Shown: one piece after another, positions 29,459-48,778 of the stretch
How the letters are laid out: the number at the start of each line of letters is the position of its first letter
Position numbering within the stretch: position 1 is the stretch's first letter
From: Deinococcus metallilatus
GTDB taxonomy: Bacteria; Deinococcota; Deinococci; Deinococcales; Deinococcaceae
Reading direction: 5' to 3'
Assembly (NCBI RefSeq): GCF_004758605.1
Contig: NZ_CP038512.1
Span: 2,270,501-2,334,500 of the forward strand
Length of the DNA stretch: 64,000 nucleotides
Notes under the pieces: generated by a model
What the model was told of the DNA's origin: nothing
Database searches by the model: none
Seen by the model: the letters and a program-made list of their open reading frames with translations, nothing else
Translations under genes and position numbers: made by a program

Positions 29459-29464
29459 TACAGT
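29459..29464 (+). promoter_or_regulatory. -10 hexamer TACAGT of the cysS leader transcript, leaderless
   Basis: TACAGT ends six bases before the ATG of the leader peptide at 29471, so the leader itself should be translated from a leaderless mRNA. Confidence 0.65.
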
Positions 29465-29470
29465 GAGGCC

Positions 29471-29503
29471 ATGTCTGCCCTGTGTTGCCTCCCCCCGCGG
29501 TAA
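29471..29503 (+). CDS. cysS leader peptide with tandem Cys codons ([10 protein letters not shown])
   Basis: The ten-codon ORF reads ATG TCT GCC CTG TGT TGC CTC CCC CCG CGG TAA. Two adjacent Cys codons, rare in this genome, stand at positions 5-6. A leaderless -10 precedes it by six bases. Eighteen bases after its stop begins a perfect terminator hairpin, and cysS follows. This is the layout of ribosome-mediated attenuation, in which shortage of charged tRNA-Cys stalls the ribosome and favours read-through into cysteinyl-tRNA synthetase. Codon content, promoter and terminator are seen; the mechanism is inferred. Confidence 0.7.
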   Translation: MSALCCLPPR

Positions 29504-29520
29504 GCAGCGCATCCCGCCCT

Positions 29521-29562
29521 GCCGCCGCGCCCTCTCCCTGTGGCGCGGCGGCTTTCTTGTTT
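29521..29562 (+). terminator. Attenuator terminator in the cysS leader
   Basis: GCCGCCGCGCC (29521-29531) and GGCGCGGCGGC (29542-29552) form a perfect eleven-pair stem with a ten-base loop, followed by TTTCTTGTTT. It lies between the Cys leader peptide and the cysS ribosome binding site (AGGAG). Confidence 0.85.
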
Positions 29563-29577
29563 CCCCCAGGAGTCCCG

Positions 29578-31056
<1,479 letters not shown>

Positions 31057-31153
31057 GGCTGACCCGGGGAGGCTCTTAAGGCCTGCCCAGGATTCCTTCT
31101 GAGGTTACAACCCGGCTTCACGGCCATGTCAGAAAGCTGTCATTCGGGCTGAC

Positions 31154-31237
31154 TACTCTGGAAGGGAGCGGTGACCTCCACCCCTCATCCTTCCCTCCAA
31201 CCGGACGCGCCACCCCCCTGGGCGCGTCCCCTTTTTC
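31154..31237 (+). ncRNA. Candidate small RNA or leader with intrinsic terminator
   Basis: TACTCT (31154-31159) is a possible -10. The hairpin GGACGCGCC (31203-31211) / GGCGCGTCC (31221-31229) is followed by CCTTTTTCTT. The transcript would be about 70 bases. The following gene has its own leaderless promoter at 31290, so this unit stands alone. It could also just be the cysS terminator region. Confidence 0.4.
31203..31237 (+). terminator. Intrinsic terminator downstream of cysS
   Basis: A perfect nine-pair GC stem with a nine-base loop and a T5 run, about 146 bases after the cysS stop. Confidence 0.8.
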
Positions 31238-31283
31238 TTGCCCCGTTTATGGCTCTTTATGGCTCTCACGTGCCGGGCGGGGC

Positions 31284-31880
<597 letters not shown>

Positions 31881-31931
31881 GGGTCCCGCCCGCTTGACCC
31901 CCTCCCCTCCTCTGCGGCACACTCTCTTCAG

Positions 31932-32145
31932 CGTTGATCCGCAGGAGTAGCGGCGCATGTGCCCATGAGCGAGCCTGTGGCGGTGAGAGTCAGGCGGGCG
32001 GCGGGCCGTGAAGGGCGGCGGGGAGCTGCACAACTTCTACAAAAGTGCCGCTGTGGGTGGAGTACCCCTGCGGAACTGGGGTGGAACCGCGCACAAGGTC
32101 TGACTTCTGCGTCCCCAGGCGAGCCATCGCCGGGGCGTTTTTCTT
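31932..32145 (+). promoter_or_regulatory. T-box riboswitch of glyS
   Basis: The leader carries the invariant T-box core GGGGTGGAACCGCG (about 32077-32090), which pairs with uncharged tRNA acceptor ends, preceded by a long stem I region (about 31940-32040) and followed by a terminator. In this class uncharged tRNA-Gly stabilises the antiterminator and allows glyS transcription. The specifier codon in stem I cannot be placed with certainty by eye. Upstream border is approximate. Confidence 0.88.
32113..32145 (+). terminator. T-box terminator before glyS
   Basis: CCCC-A-GGCGA and TCGCC-GGGG form a nine-pair stem with one bulged A and a four-base loop, followed by CGTTTTTCTTTT. It is the terminator partner of the T-box antiterminator. 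Confidence 0.8.
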
Positions 32146-32175
32146 TTCCCTGGCGGTGGCGGGAAAGGAGAAGAC

Positions 32176-33690
<1,515 letters not shown>

Positions 33691-33700
33691 AGCGGTCAGC

Positions 33701-33866
33701 TTAGGACTTACGCGAAATGAGTTCCTCTCTGGGAGAGGTAAACAGAGATTCCTTGTGCTGGGACGGCGGCGCCGTCTACCCCCCTCTCCTGCGGAGCTGT
33801 ACCAGTCCCAGCCTCCCCCGGAGTAAAAAGCGGCGCTACACGCGCGCTCTTTCGCGTGAGTCCTAA
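33701..33866. mobile_element. MITE, 166 bp, with 17-bp terminal inverted repeats
   Basis: The left end TTAGGACTTACGCGAAA and the right end (reverse complement TTAGGACTCACGCGAAA) differ at one of 17 positions. The interior carries GGGACGGCGGCGCCGTCTA palindromes and a degenerate form of the CTGTACCAGTCCC/AGCCTCCC core shared with the composite repeats. It is noncoding and must be moved, if at all, by a transposase elsewhere. It starts ten bases after the glyS stop. Confidence 0.8.
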
Positions 33867-33903
33867 CCTTTCAGCCGTCAGCAGTCAGCCAGAGAAGCAA
33901 AAG

Positions 33904-33930
33904 CTTCCGCCGAGACGCGGAGGTTTTTTT
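33904..33930 (+). terminator. Intrinsic terminator downstream of glyS and MITE
   Basis: CTTCCGC/GCGGAGG stem (one G-U) with loop CGAGAC and seven Ts. It lies directly before the -10 of the next gene. Confidence 0.8.
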
Positions 33931-33932
33931 CG

Positions 33933-33938
33933 TATGCT
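33933..33938 (+). promoter_or_regulatory. -10 hexamer TATGCT, leaderless
   Basis: TATGCT ends six bases before the ATG at 33945 and starts three bases after the T-run of the upstream terminator. Confidence 0.65.
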
Positions 33939-33944
33939 CCAGCC

Positions 33945-34163
33945 ATGTTGAAGATGAAGCCCGCCTGCGAGCGTTGCCGCACTTCCCTGACCGCAGACGG
34001 CGAGGCTGCCATCTGTTCCTTCGAATGCACTTTCTGCCTGGCCTGCGCCGCAGCGATGAACCACACCTGTCCCAACTGTGACGGCGAACTTGTCCGGCGA
34101 CCCCGGCGCACCCGCTCGGTCGCCTCGGCCGCAGTGGGCCGCCTCCTGCGCCGAACCACCTGA
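33945..34163 (+). CDS. DUF1272 small zinc-ribbon protein
   Basis: This 72-residue Cys-rich protein matches DUF1272: MKPACERCRTSLTADGEAAICSFECTFCLACAAAMNHTCPNCDGELVRRPRR. Eight Cys in CxxC pairs point to two zinc-binding knuckles. The basic C-terminal tail (RRTRSVASAAVGRLLRR) could bind nucleic acid. Function is unknown. It is clearly expressed by itself, with a terminator before it and a leaderless promoter. Confidence 0.9.
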   Translation: MLKMKPACERCRTSLTADGEAAICSFECTFCLACAAAMNHTCPNCDGELVRRPRRTRSVASAAVGRLLRRTT

Positions 34164-34221
34164 CGCAACAGGCCCCGCCCCTGTTCACTCATGAGGGGTC
34201 GGGTTGCAGAACCGGGGCTTC

Positions 34222-34992
34222 TCAGCTCCCCTCTTCCCCATACTTGCTCTCCAGGTAACGCCGCTGGGCCTCCAGGGCGCGGGCCTGCTGTTGCTGCCGT
34301 TCCCGCGTGATGCCCTGCATGCGGCGCCCGATCAGGCCGAGCTGCCCGAGGAGCAGGCGGTCGGTCTCCGGGGAACGCGGCGCGGCGCGGTAGGACCGCA
34401 ACAACTCGGGAAGGTCCTCGCGGGCCGCTTGCCGGACGTCGTAGGCGTCGCGGCCCAGGGAGAGGTCGCCCGCCGTGGCGCGCAGAGCGTCGCGGGTGGC
34501 GATCACCGTGGCGTGCAGGGCCGACCGTGCGGAAGCAGGCAACGCCCGTTCACCGGCCCGCAAGAGCGCGAGCAGACCTGTCTCGTCGTCGCCCGTCGCG
34601 GCGTCAAGGGGGCCCGGCACGGCCTCCTCCGGCGCCGTGATCAGGCGGGAGGCCCGGCGGAACGTCCAGATGGCGCCGAGGGCGGCGAGCAGCAGCGTGA
34701 AGCCGAGCAGCCACCCGGCCGCGGCGTACCCGGACGCCGTCCCGATCCCCAGCAGGACGAGCAGCGGCACCAGCAGCACCGCCCCGAGCACGCTCAGCAC
34801 CAGCAGCACCACGAGGCCCAGGGCCCGCCGGGCCAGGCTGGCGCCGCGCCGGACCGGAAGGTGCGGCCTGCCCGGCAGTGACCAGGGGTCACGGCTGACG
34901 CCCGCATGGTGTGCGGCGGGCCGGATCAGGTACCGCACCACCCGCGAGCCGGTGCGGGCGGCCATGTACAGGGTGGTGACACGCGAAGCCAT
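34222..34992 (-). CDS. Membrane protein of unknown function
   Basis: The 256 residues contain two adjacent strong membrane segments (ALGLVVLLVLSVLGAVLLVPLLVLLGIG and AAGWLLGFTLLLAALGAIWTF, about residues 55-110) and a cytoplasmic helical C-terminal domain (RAGERALPASARSALHATVIATRDALRAT...RERQQQQARALEAQRRYLE) with a Gln-rich coiled-coil end. I do not recognise the family. The start is set by TACCCT six bases upstream, in the short gap after mug. Confidence 0.8.
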   Translation of the reverse strand: MASRVTTLYMAARTGSRVVRYLIRPAAHHAGVSRDPWSLPGRPHLPVRRGASLARRALGLVVLLVLSVLGAVLLVPLLVLLGIGTASGYAAAGWLLGFTLLLAALGAIWTFRRASRLITAPEEAVPGPLDAATGDDETGLLALLRAGERALPASARSALHATVIATRDALRATAGDLSLGRDAYDVRQAAREDLPELLRSYRAAPRSPETDRLLLGQLGLIGRRMQGITRERQQQQARALEAQRRYLESKYGEEGS

Positions 34993-34996
34993 ATCT

Positions 34997-35536
34997 TCAG
35001 GGTACGCGGCCCGGCTCTTCCGGGTTCCCCTTCGCCTCACGGTTCCCGGCCCCCCGCCACTCCCGCACCCGGTCCGCGAGCGCCTGCCACGGCCCGAGCT
35101 GGAAGTGGTTGTGCCCGAGGGGACTGGTGGAGGGCAGCACCCAGACCTCCGCCCCCTCCAGCCGCTCAGCCTGCGGGCCGTAGGGCAGGCGTCCGGTGGG
35201 CACCCCCAGCGTCTCCGAAGCCCCGCGCTTGCTGGTGAAGGCGACGATGGCCGGGCGGTACCGCCGAATCTTCTCCCGCAGTTCGTGCGGCGCCCAGGCC
35301 TCTCCGGGCAGGGCGGCGTCCACCCCGCTGTGGCGTTTGGCCACGTCCGTCAGGCCGATACCGTACTGCGGGAGGGTCGGGTACTCGCGCGGGGCGAGTT
35401 GCCGGGGCGTCAGGCCCGTCTCGGCCAGCACCCACCAGAACTTGTTGTGGGGGTTGGCGTAATAAGCCTTCGCCCGCGCGCTGATGCGGCTGGGGGCGGT
35501 GCCGACCAGCACCAGCGTCAGGCCCTCTTGCAGCAC
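34997..35536 (-). CDS. mug: Mismatch-specific (G:T/U) DNA glycosylase, Mug family
   Basis: This uracil-DNA-glycosylase-superfamily enzyme removes U or T opposite G. The 179 residues show LVLVGTAPSRISARAKAYYANPHNKFWWVL (with the Asn of NPHNKFW as the catalytic region), YGIGLTDVAKR, IVAFTSKRGAS and the VLPSTSPLGH loop. The annotated GTG start may be late: in-frame LGEGYLVPD immediately before it looks like part of the protein, but no good start codon exists there. It lies between the molybdoenzyme and membrane protein genes on the same strand. Confidence 0.9.
   Translation of the reverse strand: MLQEGLTLVLVGTAPSRISARAKAYYANPHNKFWWVLAETGLTPRQLAPREYPTLPQYGIGLTDVAKRHSGVDAALPGEAWAPHELREKIRRYRPAIVAFTSKRGASETLGVPTGRLPYGPQAERLEGAEVWVLPSTSPLGHNHFQLGPWQALADRVREWRGAGNREAKGNPEEPGRVP
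34999..35004 (-). promoter_or_regulatory. -10 hexamer TACCCT, leaderless
   Basis: TACCCT on the minus strand ends six bases before the ATG at 34992; it lies inside the last codons of mug. Confidence 0.6.
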
Positions 35537-35576
35537 ATCGGGGACGAGGTAGCCCTCGCCCAGCCGGGAGGCAGGC

Positions 35577-36173
35577 TCAGTCGTCGTCGTAACGCTCCTC
35601 CTTGAAGGGGTCGCCGCGCATGTGGTAGCCGTTACGCTCCCAGAAGCCGGGCTTGTCGGTGGCCATGAACTCCAGCCCGTCCAGCCACTTCGCGCTCTTC
35701 CAGAAGTAGAGGTGCGGCACGACCAGGCGCAGCGGTCCGCCGTGTTCCGGGGCGAGCGGCTCGCCGCCGAAGGTGTGGGCCAGCAGGTTCTCGGGCCGGG
35801 TGAAGTCCTCCAGGCTGAGGTTGGTGGTGTAGCCGCCCACGCTGTGCTCCATCACGTAGCGGGCGGCCGGGTCGAGCTGGATGTGCTTCATCAGGTCCAC
35901 GACGCGCACGCCGGTCCAGGTGGTGTCCAGCTTGCTCCAGTGGGTGACGCAGTGGATGTCGTAGGTCAGCGTAGTCTGCGGCAGCGCCAGCAGATCGTCC
36001 CAGGTGAAGGTCTTCTCTTCCGCCAGCCCGAACACGCGCACAACCACATCCTGCGGGGCGTAGTGCTGCGAGGGGCCGTAGGTCAGGACCGGAAAGCGGG
36101 TGGTAAGGGTCTGACCGGGGGGCACGCGCCCGCCCATGTCGTCCCCTGGTTTCTTGAAGAATCTGCCGAGCAT
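35577..36173 (-). CDS. Sulfite-oxidase-family molybdopterin enzyme
   Basis: The 198 residues form a single molybdopterin domain like that of small sulfite-oxidase or YedY-type proteins, without heme or dimerisation domains. The Moco-ligand Cys is in YDIHCVTHWSKLDTTWTGVRV. Other blocks are EHSVGGYTTNLSLED, AHTFGGEPLAPEHGGPLRLVVPHLYFWKSAKW and FWERNGYHMRGDPF. No signal peptide is visible, so it is probably cytoplasmic, unlike MsrP. An upstream in-frame ATG at 36221 is less likely. Confidence 0.9.
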   Translation of the reverse strand: MLGRFFKKPGDDMGGRVPPGQTLTTRFPVLTYGPSQHYAPQDVVVRVFGLAEEKTFTWDDLLALPQTTLTYDIHCVTHWSKLDTTWTGVRVVDLMKHIQLDPAARYVMEHSVGGYTTNLSLEDFTRPENLLAHTFGGEPLAPEHGGPLRLVVPHLYFWKSAKWLDGLEFMATDKPGFWERNGYHMRGDPFKEERYDDD

Positions 36174-36298
36174 AGGTGCATTTGACCGCCTGCGGGACCA
36201 GCCGGTCATGGGCGGAGACACCTTTTGCCGCGTTCGTAAAGGATTCCGCTAGGCCCTCCCTGGCCCCGGGCGTCATCACAGTCCGGCGAGGCGAAAAG

Positions 36299-36313
36299 GT
36301 GTACTCTGTACAC
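36299..36313. promoter_or_regulatory. Palindromic operator GTGTAC-TCT-GTACAC over a -10
   Basis: A perfect 6-bp inverted repeat with three-base spacer overlaps the -10-like TACTCT (36302-36307), 80 bases before the next ATG. A repressor bound here would block the promoter of the ParB-like gene. The regulator is unknown. Confidence 0.55.
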
Positions 36314-36392
36314 AAAGCCGGGGGTTGTTCCTGCCTGCCCCGGTTCGCCTGCCCCGGCCCATGCGCCCCCTTGAGGCGCGAGGGGACCCGAC

Positions 36393-37322
<930 letters not shown>

Positions 37323-37363
37323 GCGTGGGCGGTACGCGGTAAAGACTTCCTCCTGTGTCCCGC

Positions 37364-38701
37364 TTACCGCCCCAGCACGTACCCCGTCAGCGTCCCCACG
37401 CCCCAGCCGGTCGCCTGACCGTCCTTCATGGCATTCCCGGCGATATCGAGGTGCGCCCAGGGCCGCGTGACGAACTCGCGCAGGAAGAGGGCGGCCTTGA
37501 TGCTGCCCCCGGCGGGCACCATGTCCGAGTTGCGGAGGTCGGCCAGCGTGTCTTTCTGGAAAGCTTTCAGGTAGGGGGCGTGCAGCGGCATTTCCCAGAC
37601 GAACTCGCCGGAGGCCTCGGCGCTGGCCTGGAGGCGGGCAGTCAGGTCGGCGTCGGTGCTGTAGAGGGCGGCCACGTCGTTGCCCAGGGCGGTGACCTTC
37701 GCGCCGGTCAGGGTCGCCACGTCCACCAGCTCGGTCGCGCCCTCGTCGCAGGCGACGGCCAGGGCGTCCGCCAGGATCAGGCGACCTTCGGCGTCGGTGT
37801 TCACCACCTCGACCGTCTTGCCGTTGGCGGCGCGGTAGATGTCGCCGGGGCGCATGGCGTGCGGGCCGACCATGTTCTCGGCGGCGGGGACGTAGGCGCG
37901 GACCTCCACGCCCTCCGGGAGCAGGTCGCGCGCGGCGGCCAGGGCACGCATCGTCCCCAGCACGGCCGCCGCGCCGCCCATGTCGCCCTTCATGGTGGTC
38001 ATGCCCGCCGCGGGCTTGATCGAGTAGCCGCCCGTGTCGAAGGTGATGCCCTTGCCCACCAGGGCCAGGACGCGCGTGACCTCCCCCCGCGCCGGAAGGG
38101 TCACCCGGATCAGGCGCGGCCCGGTGGCGCTCCCGGCCGCGACCGCCGCCAGCAGGCCCATGCCACGCGCCTCGATCTCGGTGCCGTCCCAGATGTCCAC
38201 ATCGGCCCCCAGGGCCTCCAGGGTGCGCGCCTCGCGGGCGAGGGTGACCGGGTTGAGGAGGTTGGCGGGAGCGTTCACCAGTTCGCGGGCAAAGCGCACG
38301 CCCGCCGCGACCGCTTCCACCCGGGCACGGTTCGCGCCGGACAGGCCCTCCACCGCGAACTCGGCGGGGCCGGGCCGGGCCTCAGCGCGGTAACGGGCGT
38401 CCCGGTCGCCCGCCGCGAGCGCGGCCAGGGTGAGGGCGTCCGCGTGCGGCGTTTCTTCCACCCGCACCGCCCGCGCGCCCAGGTCGGTCGCCAGCTTCAC
38501 CAGCGCCTCGCCCAGTTCGCGGGCCTCGGCCGCGTCCGTGGGGGGCAGCGCAACGGCCACGTCGCCCTCAGCCCCCCGCGAGAGCAGCCGCACCGCTCCT
38601 GGCTTCAGGTTCCGCGTCACCTGTGCGGGGAGGTCCGCCGCCTCCCCCGAGAGAAACGTCAGGGTCAGGTCCGCCTGCTCCAGCCCGGTCATGAGTTGCA
38701 T
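37364..38701 (-). CDS. pepA: Leucyl aminopeptidase, M17 family
   Basis: This cytosolic dizinc aminopeptidase has 445 residues. The C-terminal catalytic domain shows LALVGKGITFDTGGYSIKP, the NTDAEGRLILADAL signature, and the closing WAHLDIAGNAM block; the Lys, Asp, Glu ligands in these are present. The N-terminal domain (about 1-150) is variable, as usual. A second ATG three codons downstream is possible. It is divergent from the marR-MFS operon with about 95 bases between starts. Confidence 0.95.
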   Translation of the reverse strand: MQLMTGLEQADLTLTFLSGEAADLPAQVTRNLKPGAVRLLSRGAEGDVAVALPPTDAAEARELGEALVKLATDLGARAVRVEETPHADALTLAALAAGDRDARYRAEARPGPAEFAVEGLSGANRARVEAVAAGVRFARELVNAPANLLNPVTLAREARTLEALGADVDIWDGTEIEARGMGLLAAVAAGSATGPRLIRVTLPARGEVTRVLALVGKGITFDTGGYSIKPAAGMTTMKGDMGGAAAVLGTMRALAAARDLLPEGVEVRAYVPAAENMVGPHAMRPGDIYRAANGKTVEVVNTDAEGRLILADALAVACDEGATELVDVATLTGAKVTALGNDVAALYSTDADLTARLQASAEASGEFVWEMPLHAPYLKAFQKDTLADLRNSDMVPAGGSIKAALFLREFVTRPWAHLDIAGNAMKDGQATGWGVGTLTGYVLGR

Positions 38702-38738
38702 GGCAGGCAGTAAATCACGTGGGCCGGGAGCGAGGGGC

Positions 38739-38763
38739 AGATAGTTGTTTCCCGAGATAGTTG
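38739..38763. promoter_or_regulatory. Direct repeat AGATAGTTG x2 upstream of marR
   Basis: AGATAGTTG at 38739-38747 recurs at 38755-38763, 16 bases apart, the second touching the -35 hexamer of marR. It is a plausible binding site for the MarR protein itself. Confidence 0.45.
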
Positions 38764-38789
38764 ACTACAGTGAATTATTCGCCTAGAGT
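38761..38789 (+). promoter_or_regulatory. Consensus promoter of marR-MFS operon, TTGACT-N17-TAGAGT, leaderless
   Basis: The -35 TTGACT (38761-38766) and the -10 TAGAGT (38784-38789) are spaced by exactly 17 bases, and the GTG start follows six bases later. This is the clearest complete promoter in the window. Confidence 0.8.
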
Positions 38790-38795
38790 TGTTCC

Positions 38796-39244
38796 GTGAC
38801 TTCCGAAACCCTTCCTCCCCCGACACAGGAGCAGGTGGGGCGTTTTCTGACCAGCATGTGGCACTTCAACCGCAGGCTGAAGCAGGAACTCGACCCCCTC
38901 CTCGCCGCCAGGCACGGCCTGGATTCGCGCAAGTTCTTCATCCTGCGCGGCATCCAGGCGGGCCACCAGTACCCGAAGGTGCTGGCCGAGCAGCTCCAGA
39001 TTCCGGCCACGCTGCTCAGCCGTTACCTCGACCAGCTCGTCAAGCAGGGGCTGATCGAGCGCCACATCGACGCGCAGGATTCGCGCCGCACGCGCCTGAG
39101 CCTGACTGAGGCGGGCGAACACGCCGTCGCGGACACGTTGGTCACCGTGCAGACCCTCACGGGCGCGCGGCTGGCCCGGCTGGACCCGCGCACGCTGCCC
39201 ACCCTGCTCGACGCCCTGGAACACCTGACCCACGAGGACCCCGC

Positions 39245-39248
<4 letters not shown>
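38796..39248 (+). CDS. MarR-family transcriptional regulator
   Basis: The 150-residue winged-HTH regulator shows [68 protein letters not shown], with recognition helix and wing (DxRRxRLxLT). The GTG start follows a full promoter. It overlaps the MFS gene by four bases and should repress the pump until a toxic ligand binds. Confidence 0.95.
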
Positions 39249-41290
<2,042 letters not shown>

Positions 41291-41309
41291 GAAAAGACCC
41301 CTCACCCAA

Positions 41310-41337
41310 CCCTCTCCCCCAGGGAGAGGGCTTTTTT
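41310..41337 (+). terminator. Terminator after the MFS gene
   Basis: CCCTCTCCC and GGGAGAGGG form a perfect nine-pair stem with a three-base loop, followed by CTTTTTT. It lies 20 bases after the MFS stop. A related CTCTACCTTGGGGAGAGG element follows directly. Confidence 0.9.
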
Positions 41338-41510
41338 CTGACCCCTCTACCTTGGGGAGAGGGGCCTGGCAAAGCCAGGGGGTGCGGGGCCGCCGGAAAG
41401 CAACGGTCCTAAACGGGCCAACGAGGAGCAGAGGAAAAGGGCCGCGCATGGCCTGAGCCTGGGTCTTGCCCCAGTCGGAACCTGACCCCGGTTCGGCTCG
41501 TATCGACACT

Positions 41511-41663
41511 ATGAAACCGGGAAGGAACAGGATTGGGTTCGGAATTGGCCTGGGCATTGCCCTCGGCGCCGGTCTGGGCGTGGCGTTGGGGAACCTGGCA
41601 CTGGGCGTCGCCCTTGGGCTGGTGCTGGGCGTGGTCATCGGTGGGGGGCTGAACAGGAGGTGA
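41511..41663 (+). CDS. Small Gly-rich membrane protein (50 residues)
   Basis: The peptide begins MKPGRNRIG and consists of two hydrophobic stretches with regular GxxxG/A spacing ([19 protein letters not shown] and [19 protein letters not shown]), ending NRR. This glycine-zipper design suggests tight helix packing or oligomerisation in the membrane. Similar small proteins are widespread in bacteria, function unknown. Start choice is supported only by position; a -10-like TATCGA is close. Confidence 0.7.
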   Translation: MKPGRNRIGFGIGLGIALGAGLGVALGNLALGVALGLVLGVVIGGGLNRR

Positions 41664-41707
41664 ACGGGGAACCTTCGGGACAGTCCCTCCTGCTCAGCCG
41701 TTCCTGC

Positions 41708-43674
<1,967 letters not shown>

Positions 43675-43691
43675 GGCAGAGGGCCGAGAGC

Positions 43692-43865
43692 TTAGAGCTT
43701 ACGCAACTTAAAGTCCGAAGCCGTGCAGTCGGGCTTTTTGGCCCCTCCCCCCTTGCGGGGGAGGCTGGGACTCGTAGAGCTGCTTGCAGAGGGGGGTGGA
43801 CGGCGCAGCCGTCCCAACGCAGGAAAACGCGGTTTTCCATCACCACCCGGAACAGAGTTCCTAAG
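43692..43865. repeat. Diverged MITE-like repeat with shared core
   Basis: The left end TTAGAGCTTACGC resembles the MITE end at 33701 (TTAGGACTTACGC), and the right end reads GTTCCTAA. The interior carries CCCCTTGCGGGGGAGGC and ACTCGTAGAGCTGCTTGCAG, the same core as the composite repeats at 8138, 29042 and 61330. It lies between fakA and murF and has no ORF. Confidence 0.65.
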
Positions 43866-43912
43866 CCATCAAGGCAGAAGCGAAAGCTGAAGCGCACTGG
43901 CCCTCCGCTCTT

Positions 43913-45244
<1,332 letters not shown>

Positions 45245-45305
45245 TCCCTCTTCCTGGCGGGCAGACCGGCAGGTTTCTCAGCTCCCCGCACGGAACAATG
45301 CGCCC

Positions 45306-46046
45306 ATGCGCCGCCTTCTGCTCTCGGCCCTCTGCCTCCTGCCCCTGACGGCTTGTGCCCCGGCCAACACGTCCCGAGCGTCCAACCCCAGCTCGACCTT
45401 CAACGCCGCCTTCGCGCCGGAAGGGGTCGCGTGGGTGGACGCCGGGAAGGCCTGTGTGGCCCGCGCGCCGTCCTACCGGCCAGTGTGCCCGGCGCTGCCG
45501 GGGGCGGCGGTGGCGGTGGGCTGGAACGGCGGAGACGCCTGGGCCGCCCTGCCGGACGCGGGGCTGCTGGTCACGCTGGACCGCGCGGCCCGGTCGGTTC
45601 CGGTGGGGCGGGTGGTGGCCCTGACCGCGACGCGCGCCTACCGTCAGGACGGCAGCGCCGTGACCTACGAGGGGAACCCGGCGCCGGGCGTCCCGGGCGC
45701 ACCGACCGCCGCCCTCACCGGGGGCGACGGGCAGGATTACGTGCTGCTGGCGGGTGTCCTGCGGCGGGTTTCGGACGGCGTGGTGATTGAGACGGCTCCG
45801 GGGCCGCTGCTGCAAGTCACCCCGACCGGCGTGCGCTCGGCGTACCTGCCGGGGGTGGTGACCCTGTCGGGCACGTACCGCCTGACCGGCACGGCCCTTC
45901 AGCGGCTGGACGCGGCGGGCCGGGTGCTGGTCAGCGTGCCCCACGGGCCGGGGCGCGTGGGGCTGGTGGGCGCGGACGTGGTGACGGTTTCGCCGGGCAG
46001 CGTGGTGCGGGTCTACAGCGTCGATCTGGTGCCCCTGACCCCCTGA
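45306..46046 (+). CDS. Predicted lipoprotein, unknown function
   Basis: The 246 residues start with a lipoprotein signal, MRRLLLSALCLLPLTAC, with the lipobox Cys at 17. The mature part is rich in Gly, Val and Pro and in short beta strands with repeated turn patterns (LLVTLDRAARSVPVGRVVALTATRAYRQDG, YRLTGTALQRLDAAGRVL), resembling a small beta-propeller. No enzymatic motif is seen. AACAAT lies six bases before the ATG. It lies between murF and the pilus cluster but is not clearly part of either. Confidence 0.8.
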   Translation: MRRLLLSALCLLPLTACAPANTSRASNPSSTFNAAFAPEGVAWVDAGKACVARAPSYRPVCPALPGAAVAVGWNGGDAWAALPDAGLLVTLDRAARSVPVGRVVALTATRAYRQDGSAVTYEGNPAPGVPGAPTAALTGGDGQDYVLLAGVLRRVSDGVVIETAPGPLLQVTPTGVRSAYLPGVVTLSGTYRLTGTALQRLDAAGRVLVSVPHGPGRVGLVGADVVTVSPGSVVRVYSVDLVPLTP

Positions 46047-46329
46047 ACGCCCCGCACGTCCCGGGGTCATGCCCCGGCCGCCCCCGCCTCCGGACCTTCA
46101 TGCTTCGGGGGGATCGCGCGCCGGGCGGGAGCGCGGTTGGAAGGATGTTTAAAAGCGTGCCAGTCGGCCTCGGCGGGCTGTCAGAGTTCCGTAAGTGGAC
46201 GGGTGGTTGCATGAGACGTTCATGCAGCCCCCTTTTCCTTTTCGCCCCTTATCAGCCTCTCCTCTTCCTCCCGGAGCGGTCGAGCACGAGATGAGTCAAC
46301 ACTAAAATCCGCCGGATTCTGGAGGGAGA
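46047..46329 (+). other. Intergenic region with the pil operon promoter
   Basis: It contains an inverted repeat TGCATGA-GACGT-TCATGCA (46208-46226) followed by a pyrimidine-rich run, which may be a terminator for the lipoprotein gene or an operator. TAAAAT (46303-46308) is a good -10 for pilM, followed by GGAGGGAGA as ribosome binding site. Nothing else stands out. Confidence 0.6.
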
Positions 46330-48134
<1,805 letters not shown>

Positions 48135-48145
<11 letters not shown>

Positions 48146-48778
48146 GCTCGCTCCGCGCTCCCTGTTCCTGGCCGTGCTGGCCGGGTGCCTGCTGCTGCTG
48201 CTGGTCTGGTACTTCCTGCACTTCCAGACCCGCCAGCAGGAGATCATCCAGGTGCAGGGCGATCTGGACACCACCCGGCTGAACGCCGAACGTTACCGCG
48301 CCGCCCAGCGCAACCTGCCCGAACTGCGCGCCACCACCGCGCGGCTGGAGGTCGAGCGCGACCAGTTCCTGCGGGCGCTCCCGGCCACCGCCCAGTTCGG
48401 CACGGTGCTCGACGAGATGCGGCGCAACGTCATCGCGGCGGGGGCCAAAATGACCACCTTCACCGTGCAAGGTGGGACGGGCAGCGGCCTCCCCGGCGGC
48501 GTGCGGCCCATCAACCTCAGTCTGGGCGTGAGCGGACAGTTCGCCCAGGTGTTCCGGGCGCTGCGGTCCATCGAAACCATGAACCGCTTCACGACCGTCA
48601 GCGGCGTGAACCTGCAACTGCCGCAGGCGAACACCTACAACCCGGCCCTGGAGGGCACGCTGAACCTGACGGTCTACACCTTCGACCAGACGGCGGGCAG
48701 CGCGGGCACGGGCAACGCCGCCCCCGAGGCCCCCGCCGCGCCGCCCGCCGCACCCGCCGCGCCCCAGGGAGGCAGCCA

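Noticed and set aside
29482..29577. Upstream in-frame extension of cysS
   Set aside because: It would translate through the attenuator hairpin; the normal CysS N-terminus and AGGAG support 29578.
41330..41400. Second hairpin (CCTGGC-AAA-GCCAGG) after the MFS terminator as a separate RNA gene
   Set aside because: It looks like a common CCTTGGGGAGAGGGG-type intergenic repeat, with no promoter of its own.
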